This document shows, one piece after another, positions 1-9,100 of a stretch of DNA of 37,922 bases (its first letter is position 1; each line of letters begins with the position of its first letter). Under the pieces are notes generated by a model. That model had not been told where the DNA came from and ran no database searches. It was given only the letters and a program-made list of their open reading frames with translations. Made by a program: the position numbers and the translations under genes. The DNA is from an uncultured Prevotella sp. (GTDB lineage: Bacteria > Bacteroidota > Bacteroidia > Bacteroidales > Bacteroidaceae), in the NCBI GenBank assembly GCA_900315955.1, contig ONBC01000015.1, positions 1-37,922 on the forward strand, given 5' to 3'.

Positions 1-117
1 AAAATTGAAGGAGGGGCTTGTCGCATAATGCTTAGAGCGGGATTTCTTTAAACCAAAGGGATTCCATAAGTCGTTATATCTATTTAGCGGACACCAATAG
101 TAATCAATAATCTATTC
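1..117. other. Short stretch with no recognised feature
   Basis: This is the window edge, downstream of the GH3 gene that ends at 118. I see no convincing coding region, promoter or strong hairpin here. The stretch is too short to tell whether it belongs to a neighbouring gene outside the window. Confidence 0.4.
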
Positions 118-2469
118 TTACATGTTTTTCAACACGTCGTGCACTTTTTCCTTGTATCCTGTCAGCCTCAGCGAGGCAGTGCCTTTTATGTCACGGATAG
201 AGGAGCCGACCTTAAAGGTATAATTGCCGGCATCGGCGACCCATGAACTCTTTTTGGTTACAAAGGACGCAAGGTCACGCTTGTCGACAGTCATTGTCAG
301 GGTCTCGCTTTCTCCCGGTTGCAATGATCGGGTCTTGGCAAAAGCCTTTAGCTCCACAGCGGGCTTCTCTACGCTGCCCTTGGGCGCAGTGACATACACC
401 TCGGCAACCTCTTTGCCTGCATACTTGCCCGTATTGGTGATGGTCACCGATACCTTGACTTTGTCACCCTCGGCTTCTGCTGTTACATGACTATAATTGA
501 AGGTAGTGTAACTCAGTCCATAACCGAAGGGGTAGCTGACCTCCTTGTTGAATGTGTCGAAATAGCGGTAGCCGACATAGATTCCTTCCTTGTAGATGGT
601 GTAACCGTAGTTGCGCTTGTCCTTGTATTTCGACTGATCGCCCTCCACCGTATAATCGGACGAATTGGCGGGGAAATCGTTGGAAGAAGCAGCATCCTGA
701 TAGCGCACGGGCCATGTCATCGGCAGTTTGCCCGAGGGCGTCAGTTTGCCGGAGAGCAGTTCGGCAACAGAGTTTCCTACTTCCTGCCCGGGTTGCCAAG
801 GCACCAGGATGGCATCCGGTATGCTCTTCCACGAGGCTGTTTCGATGACTCCGCCGACATTCAGTACGACAATTACCTTCTTACCCTGAGCATGGAACGC
901 ATGAGTTGTTTTATCCAACATTTCTTTCTCATTTTTGGTAAGGTTGAAGTCTTCTGCCGTACGGTCTTGTCCCTCACCTGAAAGGCGCTGAAGCACGATG
1001 ACGGCGACATCGTCCTTTTCTGCCGCTTGTGCGGTCTGCTGATCGGATGGTACGACTTCAGCAGCTACCGGCACAGGCATCCACCATAGGATGTTCATTG
1101 CTTTCACGGCTGAGTCGTGTTTTTCCAATAGTTGTGTGTAGGTGTCGATCATCGACTCATCAACGTTATAGCCCTCGTTGCGTAGCCCTTCGACGATTGA
1201 AACGGTGTACCTGCGGTTGACATTGCCTGATCCTGTACCACCTGCTATGGGACGGTAGCCGGCTACGCCAAAGAGTGACACGTTCTTGACATTCTTCGAG
1301 AGAGGCAGCACGCCGTCATTCTTCAGAAGCACCGTACCTTCGGCAGCCGCATTGCGGGTAACGAGGGCGTGAGCTTTGAGATCGGGGTCGTTCTTGTACT
1401 GAAAGCCTTTGAAATGTGGGGTCTTGACAATGTAACGAAGCATGTTGCGCACGCATTCATCTAAAAATTTTTCTTTGAGACGACCGCTCTTCACCGCCTG
1501 CTCGATATCCTCAATGTCGTCCTCGCCACCGGGCTCAATGAGGTCGTTTCCTGCCTCGATATTGGCAGCACGGTCAGCTAAGCCGTTGAAAGCAGACAGC
1601 CCCACCTTGCCCGGATGCGGACGGCGGATAGGGTCGCGGCCACCACCCCAGTCGGTCATCACGATTCCTTCATACCCCCACTCATCTCGGAGAATGGTTG
1701 TCAGCAGATCACGGCGCTCACTTGTCATCTTGCCGTTGACCTGATTATAAGAGCTCATGACTGTCCAGGGCTTCGACTTCTTGATGGCAATCTCAAAGTT
1801 CTTCAGATATATTTCACGGGCAGCACGCTGGCTGACAATAGCGTTGTTGCCCAGCCGGGCGGTCTCCTGGTTGTTGAAAGCAAAGTGCTTGATGGAGGTG
1901 CCGACCCCCTGGCTCTGTACGCCGTTGATATAGGCGGCTGCTATGTTGCCTGCTAAGACAGGATCCTCGGAATAGTATTCGAAGTTGCGGCCGCAGAGCG
2001 GGTTGCGCTGGATGCAGACCCCGGGAGCAAGGAGAACATCAACTCCATAGCGGTGTACCTCGTCACCGATAGCGGATCCAACGTTTGCCACGAGACGGGT
2101 GTTCCAGGAGCTGGCCAGGCAGGTGCCGATGGGAAAATGTGTACAATAATAGGTGTTGCTGTCGTAGGGGCGTGCAGGCTCAACACGCAGTCCGGCCGGT
2201 CCGTCAGCCAAAAGTGTATAGGGAATGCCTAAACGGGGAATGCCGATGGTGGCTCCGGCAACACCACGTACGACATCGGCATATTTGCCGCCTTGCGACT
2301 GGTCAGCGGCCCGGTGAGTTCCTACACAGAGCAGTACTTTCTCATGCAGTGTCATGGCTTTGACAATCTCGTCGATGTTGTCGGCATTGAGTTGTGGGGG
2401 CGTTTGAGCTGTTGTGACCGTCAGGGTACCTGCGATTAGCAGTAGGGTGGTCAATGTTCTTTTTCTCAT
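118..2469 (-). CDS. GH3 family beta-glucosidase, secreted
   Basis: Glycoside hydrolase family 3 enzyme of 783 residues, predicted to release beta-linked glucose or a related terminal sugar in the periplasm. The N-terminus is a signal peptide (MRKRTLTTLLLIAGTLTVTTAQ). The GH3 N-terminal barrel follows, with KHF near residue 194 and the nucleophile Asp273 in VMTDWGGG. The SEDP motif (about 167-170) is typical of GH3 beta-glucosidases. The GH3 C-terminal domain and a C-terminal fibronectin-III-like domain (VTITNTGKYAGKEVAEVY) complete the usual architecture. It is the last gene of a three-gene operon, starting 9 nt after the GH78-like gene. Exact substrate (glucoside, xyloside or other) is not decidable from sequence; the rhamnosidase neighbours suggest a glycoside such as a rhamnosyl-glucoside (inference). 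Confidence 0.93.
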   Translation of the reverse strand: MRKRTLTTLLLIAGTLTVTTAQTPPQLNADNIDEIVKAMTLHEKVLLCVGTHRAADQSQGGKYADVVRGVAGATIGIPRLGIPYTLLADGPAGLRVEPARPYDSNTYYCTHFPIGTCLASSWNTRLVANVGSAIGDEVHRYGVDVLLAPGVCIQRNPLCGRNFEYYSEDPVLAGNIAAAYINGVQSQGVGTSIKHFAFNNQETARLGNNAIVSQRAAREIYLKNFEIAIKKSKPWTVMSSYNQVNGKMTSERRDLLTTILRDEWGYEGIVMTDWGGGRDPIRRPHPGKVGLSAFNGLADRAANIEAGNDLIEPGGEDDIEDIEQAVKSGRLKEKFLDECVRNMLRYIVKTPHFKGFQYKNDPDLKAHALVTRNAAAEGTVLLKNDGVLPLSKNVKNVSLFGVAGYRPIAGGTGSGNVNRRYTVSIVEGLRNEGYNVDESMIDTYTQLLEKHDSAVKAMNILWWMPVPVAAEVVPSDQQTAQAAEKDDVAVIVLQRLSGEGQDRTAEDFNLTKNEKEMLDKTTHAFHAQGKKVIVVLNVGGVIETASWKSIPDAILVPWQPGQEVGNSVAELLSGKLTPSGKLPMTWPVRYQDAASSNDFPANSSDYTVEGDQSKYKDKRNYGYTIYKEGIYVGYRYFDTFNKEVSYPFGYGLSYTTFNYSHVTAEAEGDKVKVSVTITNTGKYAGKEVAEVYVTAPKGSVEKPAVELKAFAKTRSLQPGESETLTMTVDKRDLASFVTKKSSWVADAGNYTFKVGSSIRDIKGTASLRLTGYKEKVHDVLKNM

Positions 2470-2478
2470 GTCTTATCG

Positions 2479-4887
2479 TTAATTTTTTATTGTTATCTTG
2501 TTGGTTCCGCCGTGTAACAGCGCCTTCTTTCCCTTCCATAACAGTCGGCCGGAGACTTGGTCCGGCAATGTTATGGTAGCAGAGAGTTGTCCGTCTTTCG
2601 CATCGTAGTCTACGGTGATATTACCGTGGGGTGTGGGCATTGTTCCGCCGATCTTCTGGATATCGCCGAGATGCGGACTGATGGCGACGCGAGAGAAACA
2701 TGGGCCGTCGCTGTCGATGCCGAGCACGGTGCGTAAGAACTCAATATTGGGACTGGCGCCCCAAGCATGGCAGTCGCTGCGCGTGGAGTTGACATCGGAT
2801 GTCTCGCCACAGGTGGTCAGACCGAGCTGCAGATACTGGTGCCAAACACCTAACCATTTCAGATAGTTGTCGCCGAGTCCTGCCTTTACCATGGCCTGGT
2901 AGGTGTAGTACTTGAAGTAGATGGAGGCCGGGGCAAGATGATATGAGGTCTTTACGTTTGCTCCTTTTCCTGTTACTGAGCCGGCTTCGATCATCCGTGC
3001 AATGGACAAAGTCGCCGAATCCGGTACGGTACCCGTGAGAATGGCGAGTGCGTTGGTGTGTTGTGAAAAGACATTGCGGTCGCTTCGGTCGGAAAAGAGT
3101 CCTGCCTCCGGTCGCCAGTATTGCTTCAGAATGGATTGTTTCAGCCGACTGGCTCTCAGCCGATAGTCATCGGCCAGAGCGTCCATCCCTATTTGTTTTT
3201 CCAGGTCGGTTGCCATCTGGTAAGCATAGAGAAGCTGGAAGTCCAACACGGCACTACAGCCGTCGGCTCCCGGCTGTGCCACACCGTATTTCCAGTTCGC
3301 GTCGTTGTCCACCCAGTCGGTGAAGTTCCACCCGGGCAAGTCCCTGAGTCGTCCGTCGTCACTTTGATAACGATGGAAGTAATCTAATATTGTTCGCTCA
3401 ACAATGAGTTTTGATCTCAGAAAGTTGGTGTCGTTGCCATACATCATATAGTCGTGCATCGTATATATATAATGTAGGGCGTAGGGTTGGATCCATTGTT
3501 CGATGGAAGCCGGATAGCGGCTCTGTGTCACCCCGTTGGCGGTGCGGCTCCAGTCTCCGGCATCGAGAAGTTGCCTGACGAGACGGTCGTCGGCGGTCAT
3601 GTACAGCGTGACGAGTGCTTGAATGCGCGAGTCACCGAAATATTGCATCTGCTCATAGTAAGGACAGTCCATGTAGGTCTCTATGGCGCAGAGCCGTGCC
3701 GTGCGCCATCCCAGTTGGAAGATCTGGTTCAGATCGTTGTTATTGGTTGTGATGCTGGCGGTCTGTTGAAAGGGATATCCCGTGAAGGTGCCATAGATGT
3801 CGTTGAGTGTCAGCGACTGTTCGGCTGTGGTGATGGTGAGCACCACGTAGCGGTAGGTCCTCCACAGGAGGGTCGTGAACACCTGGTCAGCCAGACCGTT
3901 GCTGATGATGGTGTCTGTACGTCCTATGAAGACTTTGCCTTTGATGTCATTGCGGTTTCCTTTTGATGGCGTTTCCATCAAGGAGTGTGGCTTGGATTCA
4001 TAGAAAGCCTCTGTGTAGCCGATGGCTATTTTACTGTTGTCACCGCCACTGAATTTCAAGGTGACATAGGCGTTGGTTTCTGCTTTGTTGTCGATGATGA
4101 CCGTCGCCGTAGTGTGGGCAGGGATGGTAATAGGAGCCGTCCCTCTGAGAAAGCCGCTGCCGACTTTGACGTTCTTTGATTCCCGCACTTCAGCCATTCG
4201 CTCCAAACGAAGTTCCCGCTGTGGCAGTTCCGACTTCTTCATCATCCACCCGGGATAAGTTCCGAACGCTCCCGACTGATTTATGTAATTGGGACCACTG
4301 ATCACGGTCGCTTTCTTCCATTCAGTGTCGTTCGTTTGCGAAGATATGGAGAAGTGCTTGTCAACGCGCTCTCCTGGACCGGCCGCATAATACCCGGGAA
4401 CTTGAACGGGCACCGGACGGTAGCCCTTGTCTTCTATGCATCTCCATTGGGAGTTGGTGTTGAAGACAGCCGCAGCTTTGTCGACGCCCCGCATAAAGAA
4501 TCCAGTTCTGTAGGTCATGTTGGCTACTGCCCGGTCTTGTCCTTCATTCCATATCAAGGCCACAATCTTATTGTTGCCCGCATGAAGGTGAGGAGCAAGA
4601 TCTACTTCCTCGTAGTTCCAGTGCTTGATGTCGCTACGAGCTGGACCTATGGAGACGATTTGGTCATTGACAAAAAGCTTATAACGGTTGTCGCCCGAAA
4701 CCCAGACACGCATGGGCTGGGATATGCTTGAAAGCACAATCTCCCGTTTGAAGACATATACACCATAGTTTCTGTCACCTGCCCCAGGCACAGCTATCCA
4801 ACCCTCTGAGGGGGCTGAATATTGTGCTGAGGCCATCAGTGAACAGAGAAAGATGGTGAAAAACACCAAAATTCTACGTATATGCAC
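2479..4887 (-). CDS. Divergent GH78-type alpha-L-rhamnosidase-like protein
   Basis: Secreted protein of 802 residues with signal peptide MHIRRILVFFTIFLCSLMASA. It has N-terminal beta-sandwich modules, an alpha/alpha six-hairpin catalytic barrel (about 385-715) and a small C-terminal beta domain, the layout of GH78. The catalytic segment reads MDCPYYEQMQYFGDS (Asp407, Glu412, Asp419). It resembles the canonical GH78 DCPxRxERxGWxxD motif but is one residue shorter between Asp and Glu and lacks the Arg residues. A late CGETSDVNSTRSDCHAWG segment matches the position of the GH78 second acidic residue. It lies 2 nt downstream of the carboxylesterase gene, so the two are almost certainly co-transcribed. 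Probable role is removing terminal L-rhamnose, but the altered active site means the specificity may differ from the canonical enzyme at 11367-13964. Confidence 0.85.
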   Translation of the reverse strand: MHIRRILVFFTIFLCSLMASAQYSAPSEGWIAVPGAGDRNYGVYVFKREIVLSSISQPMRVWVSGDNRYKLFVNDQIVSIGPARSDIKHWNYEEVDLAPHLHAGNNKIVALIWNEGQDRAVANMTYRTGFFMRGVDKAAAVFNTNSQWRCIEDKGYRPVPVQVPGYYAAGPGERVDKHFSISSQTNDTEWKKATVISGPNYINQSGAFGTYPGWMMKKSELPQRELRLERMAEVRESKNVKVGSGFLRGTAPITIPAHTTATVIIDNKAETNAYVTLKFSGGDNSKIAIGYTEAFYESKPHSLMETPSKGNRNDIKGKVFIGRTDTIISNGLADQVFTTLLWRTYRYVVLTITTAEQSLTLNDIYGTFTGYPFQQTASITTNNNDLNQIFQLGWRTARLCAIETYMDCPYYEQMQYFGDSRIQALVTLYMTADDRLVRQLLDAGDWSRTANGVTQSRYPASIEQWIQPYALHYIYTMHDYMMYGNDTNFLRSKLIVERTILDYFHRYQSDDGRLRDLPGWNFTDWVDNDANWKYGVAQPGADGCSAVLDFQLLYAYQMATDLEKQIGMDALADDYRLRASRLKQSILKQYWRPEAGLFSDRSDRNVFSQHTNALAILTGTVPDSATLSIARMIEAGSVTGKGANVKTSYHLAPASIYFKYYTYQAMVKAGLGDNYLKWLGVWHQYLQLGLTTCGETSDVNSTRSDCHAWGASPNIEFLRTVLGIDSDGPCFSRVAISPHLGDIQKIGGTMPTPHGNITVDYDAKDGQLSATITLPDQVSGRLLWKGKKALLHGGTNKITIKN

Positions 4888-4889
4888 AG

Positions 4890-6494
4890 TTATCTGTCTT
4901 TCCAGTTATCACGCTTCCATTGATAGTAGTCCTGCCAGAACTCCAACTTCTCGCGGTTGGGCACAGCGATGATGTCGCATTTGTTGTCTTTGAAGTGCAT
5001 CACTGTGGTCTTGTCCTGGTTGTAGAGCGGCCACGTTAGGAGACTGTTGTCTGATCCGTCGCCGTTGGGATTGCCATATTTAGCGAAGTTGGTCCAATAG
5101 GTGATCATCTTTTCGGAGAGCTCTTTGGCTTTTCCTGTCAGTGGTTGGAGAAATAACGGCTCCCCGAACACATAATCCATGTCAGTGCCATGGCCTGCGC
5201 CGCGTGCCTTGAACTTCGGCCCGCCAAAGCAATATGGCTGCATCTGGTCGAAATAATAAACGAAGACGTTAGCGTGTCCATGCTCCTGCTGCAGGCGCTC
5301 CCAGGCGAACGATGGCCAGGCGAAGGCAGTCTCCCGGAACTGGTCGGCCTGAGCATAAAAGGTCTCTTCCTCCGTGGCAGCGGGGTAAAGCTGCAGCACG
5401 CGGTCGGCCCATCTGCCATATACTTTTCTGACCTGGGCTTCATAGTCGGCGACCTTGACGGGACGAACGAACATCGTTCCCTCATCCGAGTTGGTTCCGA
5501 TGATGACATTCACGTCATTGAACTTTCCTTGCTCATACAACTTATATTGATCGCAGAGTACCACATTGTCCACACACGGCCAAAAGCCTCCGACACCTGT
5601 CGTTGCAGGGCCGTTGACCAGTTTCGCAGCGTCTATCTTACGCATTTCGGCGAGGCTGTTAGCGCCCATTCGATGCATGAAATTGAGGCCATGCGCCTCA
5701 GCACCTTTCATGTCCCTGTTCCCGTCATTGTTGAAGCGTACGCTGTCTGTGGGGCAGAAGTTGCCGCCACTCTCAGAGATAGCCCCCTGAAAAAGACCTC
5801 TTGCCATGGGTGAGCCGCAGAGCATGCTCACGGAAATGGCACCTGCTGACTCGCCGAATATCGTCACTTTGTCAGGATTTCCGCCGAAAGCCGCAATGTT
5901 GTTCTTTACCCATTTCAGACCGAGAATCTGATCCATCAGTCCATAGTTGCCTGAAGTGTGGGTTGGTGATTCCGCCGACAGCTCGGGCAGGGCGAGGAAG
6001 CCAAGTGCTCCTGTGCGGTACTCGATGCTTACCACGACGACACCCCGGTCCACGAGGTGCTTGGGGTTTATCATGGCTGTGCCTGTGATAAAGCCTCCGC
6101 CATGGATCCAGACCATGACGGGAAGGTTCTCGCCGGCACGTTGAGCCGGAGTCCAGATGTTGAGGTAAAGGCAATCCTCAGAAATGTCAAACTTGCGGGG
6201 ATCGCCCGGGTTTTTCGGTTGCATGGGCGCGGCCTTCGGCTTTGTCGCTTTCAGGGTTCCTTTCCAAGCCTTTGCCGGCACAGGAGCCTTCCAGCGCAGC
6301 TCGCCTACTGGTGGCAAGGCATAAGGAATGCCATAATAAACAGCAAGATTACCTTCCTGAAATCCTTCGATCTTGCCTTGTGCCACTTGAGTCTTTGTAA
6401 GTGGCTTGTTGCTTGCTGCTGAAAGATTGCAGCAGATCAGAGTCATTGCCATAGCGACAAGCATCTGTACGAATGTTCTTGTATGCTTTTTCAT
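4890..6494 (-). CDS. Type-B carboxylesterase, secreted
   Basis: Alpha/beta-hydrolase of the carboxylesterase type B family, 534 residues, with an N-terminal signal peptide (about residues 1-27). All catalytic elements are present: oxyanion motif HGGGF (about 131-135), nucleophile Ser216 in FGESAGA, acid Glu338 in GTNSDEGTMF, and His435 in GAGHGTDMDYVFG. SEDCLYLNIW is a family signature. It is the first gene of the operon that continues with the GH78-like and GH3 genes. In this context it probably removes ester groups (acetyl, feruloyl or similar) that block glycosidase access; this is inferred from neighbours, not from sequence. It is a distant paralogue of the enzyme at 9101-10714. Confidence 0.92.
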   Translation of the reverse strand: MKKHTRTFVQMLVAMAMTLICCNLSAASNKPLTKTQVAQGKIEGFQEGNLAVYYGIPYALPPVGELRWKAPVPAKAWKGTLKATKPKAAPMQPKNPGDPRKFDISEDCLYLNIWTPAQRAGENLPVMVWIHGGGFITGTAMINPKHLVDRGVVVVSIEYRTGALGFLALPELSAESPTHTSGNYGLMDQILGLKWVKNNIAAFGGNPDKVTIFGESAGAISVSMLCGSPMARGLFQGAISESGGNFCPTDSVRFNNDGNRDMKGAEAHGLNFMHRMGANSLAEMRKIDAAKLVNGPATTGVGGFWPCVDNVVLCDQYKLYEQGKFNDVNVIIGTNSDEGTMFVRPVKVADYEAQVRKVYGRWADRVLQLYPAATEEETFYAQADQFRETAFAWPSFAWERLQQEHGHANVFVYYFDQMQPYCFGGPKFKARGAGHGTDMDYVFGEPLFLQPLTGKAKELSEKMITYWTNFAKYGNPNGDGSDNSLLTWPLYNQDKTTVMHFKDNKCDIIAVPNREKLEFWQDYYQWKRDNWKDR

Positions 6495-6663
6495 GATTAA
6501 GACATTGTTATCGTTTCAACCGTTTGCGAGGCTAAACGTGGCCAGGAGAGGCTGTCGGTGACTATAGTCGCTAAGCAGACGAAAGATTCTAATCCTGCCA
6601 GCCGAACCTCGCAAGGGATGAACTTGTTTCTGAATGTTGTATATGTTTGATCTTTCTTAGTGC

Positions 6664-6697
6664 CTGACCGCCGTCTGTTTTAGAGGCTGGCGGTCGG
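6664..6697 (-). terminator. Possible terminator hairpin after the TonB receptor remnant
   Basis: Nine-base arms CTGACCGCC (6664-6672) and GGCGGTCGG (6689-6697) pair with one G-T wobble around a 16-nt loop, just beyond the stop of the receptor remnant. No clear T-run follows on the minus strand, so it may instead be an RNA-stabilising hairpin or partial attenuator between the receptor remnant and the carboxylesterase operon. The rest of 6495-6706 shows only a weak 8-bp inverted repeat (TTGCGAGG/CCTCGCAA, 6524-6531 and 6607-6614). Confidence 0.35.
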
Positions 6698-6706
6698 ATG
6701 GACTTC

Positions 6707-8143
6707 TTAGAAATTGATGTGTGTAGCTAACTCTACGGTGAACGGCCGGATGTAGCTGCCAGACATGAGATAGTGGTCAAACTGTGATGTCTCTGTCACG
6801 AGGTCTGCAGAGGCGATAGAGCCGCTCGCTCCTTTCTGATTGAAGAGATTGACAAACTGCAGGCCGAAATTGACGTGATTGTTAAGTTTATAATCAACTC
6901 CTGCAAAGGTCTCCCAGCGTCCCTTGAAGTAGAGGGAGTTGGTACGGTTGATATACTGCTTGCTCTGGTAACGGAGGCTCGCCCATACGCGGAATTTAGA
7001 GAACATATAGCTTGGGTCGAGCTCTACGATAACTTTGCTCACGCCCGTTGTGTAGTTGTCGGAGAAGCTGTATTCGCCCTTCGAGCCGTCGCTGAACGTA
7101 GCAGAGAGATCAAAGTCCTTGAACTTCGGGCTCTGAAGTGTCAGCAGGCCATGAAAGTTGAAGCCTTTGAACGGAGTGAGCACAACGTCTGTGGTCCAGC
7201 CTGTGGTCTGCACTGCGTAAGCAGTGGGAAGCGTTGCAACCTCGTTGGGGTTATTGGGATTGGTAAACTGAACGTTTCGCTGGTAATTGGTCTTCTTGAT
7301 GTAAGAAAACTGTGATACCAATTTCATCCATGATGTATTCCAGAAGAGTCCGGCGTTGCCAAAGTAAGTGTTGATGGCATCGGTGTTCGGCATGTTAGAG
7401 CCTGCAAAGTTGGGTGAGCCAGCCGCTTGTTTCGTATAGATACCCTCGAAGAGGATACCAAATCCTTGTGCTATCGTGTAGCGGCCACTGAATGCTACCG
7501 CAGGAAGGAAGAACTTGTGATTCTGCGGGGTGAGGGTGGCGTCCTTAAGCGTCCAGCCCGTGGTGCGCATATTCTCGGGATGCGCGATTTCCGTGCCTGC
7601 CGTGTTGCCCCAGGCCATGGCGTTACGTCCACCGAGCTTGTAGTATTCGAGTCTGATGCCACCCGAGAGCCAAAGGCGGTTGGTGACCTGCCAGTCGTCG
7701 GAAGCATAAAGGGCGGTCTTGAGCTCATTCATGTCGTAATATTCTCCACCTACATTCCAGGCAAACGACTGTTGCCCGCCAAGGTTCAGCCACATCGGGT
7801 CTTTCTCCACCGTATGGGTGAACATAGCCGAGCTGTTGTCATCCTTTGGCAGCATCCACCAGATGTTTGCACCTAAGCGCCAGGAGTGAGCCCTGTTTTT
7901 GCCCTTCAGCTCTGCGGTGTTGTACCATGCACGCTCCTGTCCGTTATTGCCCATCATGTATCGGGTCTGATAGTTGCCGGTGAAGATGTCGCCTGCTTTG
8001 TGGTCTTTGTCAGGGGCGGCATATGTAAATCCGCTTGTAGCTGTTGCCTGACCGATGCCGGCGAGAGACATGCCGACATAATGCACGTTTGCATAGTGAT
8101 ATTTGGAACTGTAGCTCAGCGTGAGGTTTGGCTTGAAGTTATA
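6707..8143 (-). pseudogene. TonB-dependent receptor, N-terminally truncated (barrel only)
   Basis: Outer-membrane beta-barrel portion of a TonB-dependent receptor. The open frame runs from a stop at 8144-8146 through YNFKPNLTLSYSSKYHYANV to a typical barrel C-terminus ending in HINF. About 479 codons remain. The signal peptide, carboxypeptidase-like domain, TonB box and plug domain are absent, and no ATG lies near the 5' end; the first possible start is a GTG at 8086 inside a barrel strand. Alternating aromatic-rich strands (for example SKFRVWASLRYQSKQYINR) and the terminal aromatic residue identify the family. No SusD partner is present. It is divergent from the HTCS remnant, so both were probably damaged in the same decay of a glycan-uptake locus. 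Without a plug and signal peptide it is unlikely to function. Confidence 0.85.
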
Positions 8144-8265
8144 TTAACTTATTATATACCAAAGTGTTATTAATAAAAAGAAGTCTGTGTTTGCTTCTTT
8201 GTCTTATAGTAAGCAGATATTAGAAAAAAGTCAAGGAAAATAATGGAAAGCAGAGATATTATCAT

Positions 8266-8273
8266 TATCTTTG
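8266..8273 (+). promoter_or_regulatory. Bacteroidota -7 box (TATCTTTG) for the HTCS remnant
   Basis: TATCTTTG matches the Bacteroidota TAnnTTTG -7 consensus 13 nt before the ATG at 8286. It overlaps the TTG at 8271, which argues that TTG is not the start and that the mRNA leader is very short. No clear TTTG -33 element is seen at the expected distance. Confidence 0.6.
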
Positions 8274-8285
8274 CAAAAACTTAGT

Positions 8286-9068
8286 ATGAAAAAGTCTCTT
8301 TATATCTTGCTTCCTATTATCCTTATGTTTGTTGTAGGATGCAGCCGCCATAGCATCAGCCCCAGCGATGGCGGTAAGGTGTCATTTTCTTCATCTCTCA
8401 GTAGTAATACAGTGTCATCGATACAACGTGATTCCTTGGGCTATTTATGGATAGGCACAGACAGAGGCATTAACATCTTTGACGGAACAAACTACAGACA
8501 ACTGAGACACGACCGTTTGGATACGGCTTCGCTCCGATCCGACAATGTGCTGAAAATCTATCGTGGCAATACTCATATGTGGGTGATGACGGATCAGGGA
8601 ATAGATTGTTATGCGGGCAATGGCAGGTTCGTGCATTATCACAGCAATGCCGCGTCGTCGAGAGCTGCTTGTATGATAGAGCGTAAAGATGGACGTGTAA
8701 TCGCTCTCTTCGGTAATGAGCTTTGCGAGCTTGAAGGATTGACATTCAAACGTAAGCTGAGCATCGCGGGAACGGCAGCATGAGCAGCATGTCAACAAGA
8801 TGAACATGGACTTCTTTGCCAATATCTCACATGAGTTTCGCAATCCGCTGACCATGATCTCCGGCCCGCTTGCCATGTTAGGCAAGGCACCTGAGCTGTC
8901 AAAACAATCGGCCAATCTCGTAAGAATTGTCATGCAGAGTGCTACCATTATGCGGAAGGCAAACTTAATGTCACCGAGGTTGCCTCTCAGGCAGGCTTCT
9001 CTTCGGTTGCCTTTTTCTCGCGCTCTTTCAAAAAGCATTTTGGTGTCAGTCCGAAGGATTATAGTTGA
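8286..9068 (+). pseudogene. Collapsed hybrid two-component sensor (HTCS) gene
   Basis: Three in-order pieces of one HTCS sensor-regulator survive in different frames. Piece 1 (8286-8783) has a signal or lipoprotein leader (lipobox VVGC, Cys19) and two Reg_prop beta-propeller repeats (GYLWIGTDRGINIFDG), ending in a stop. Piece 2 (about 8770-8942, frame +1 relative to piece 1) has the linker and HisKA H-box FFANISHEFRNPLTMI. Piece 3 (about 8943-9068) has the end of an AraC helix-turn-helix (VTEVASQAGFSSVAFFSRSF, then KKHFGVSPKDYS) and the natural stop. Intact HTCS proteins are roughly 1300-1500 residues; only about 260 codons remain. Missing are most of the propellers, the Y_Y_Y domain, the ATPase domain and the receiver. 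It presumably once controlled the neighbouring glycan-degradation genes. Confidence 0.9.
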
Positions 9069-9100
9069 AGATGTACATTTTAATAATAGAGTTAAACAGA

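Noticed and set aside
8271-8285. TTG start five codons before the HTCS remnant's ATG
   Set aside because: It lies within the TATCTTTG -7 box and spoils an otherwise clean signal sequence.
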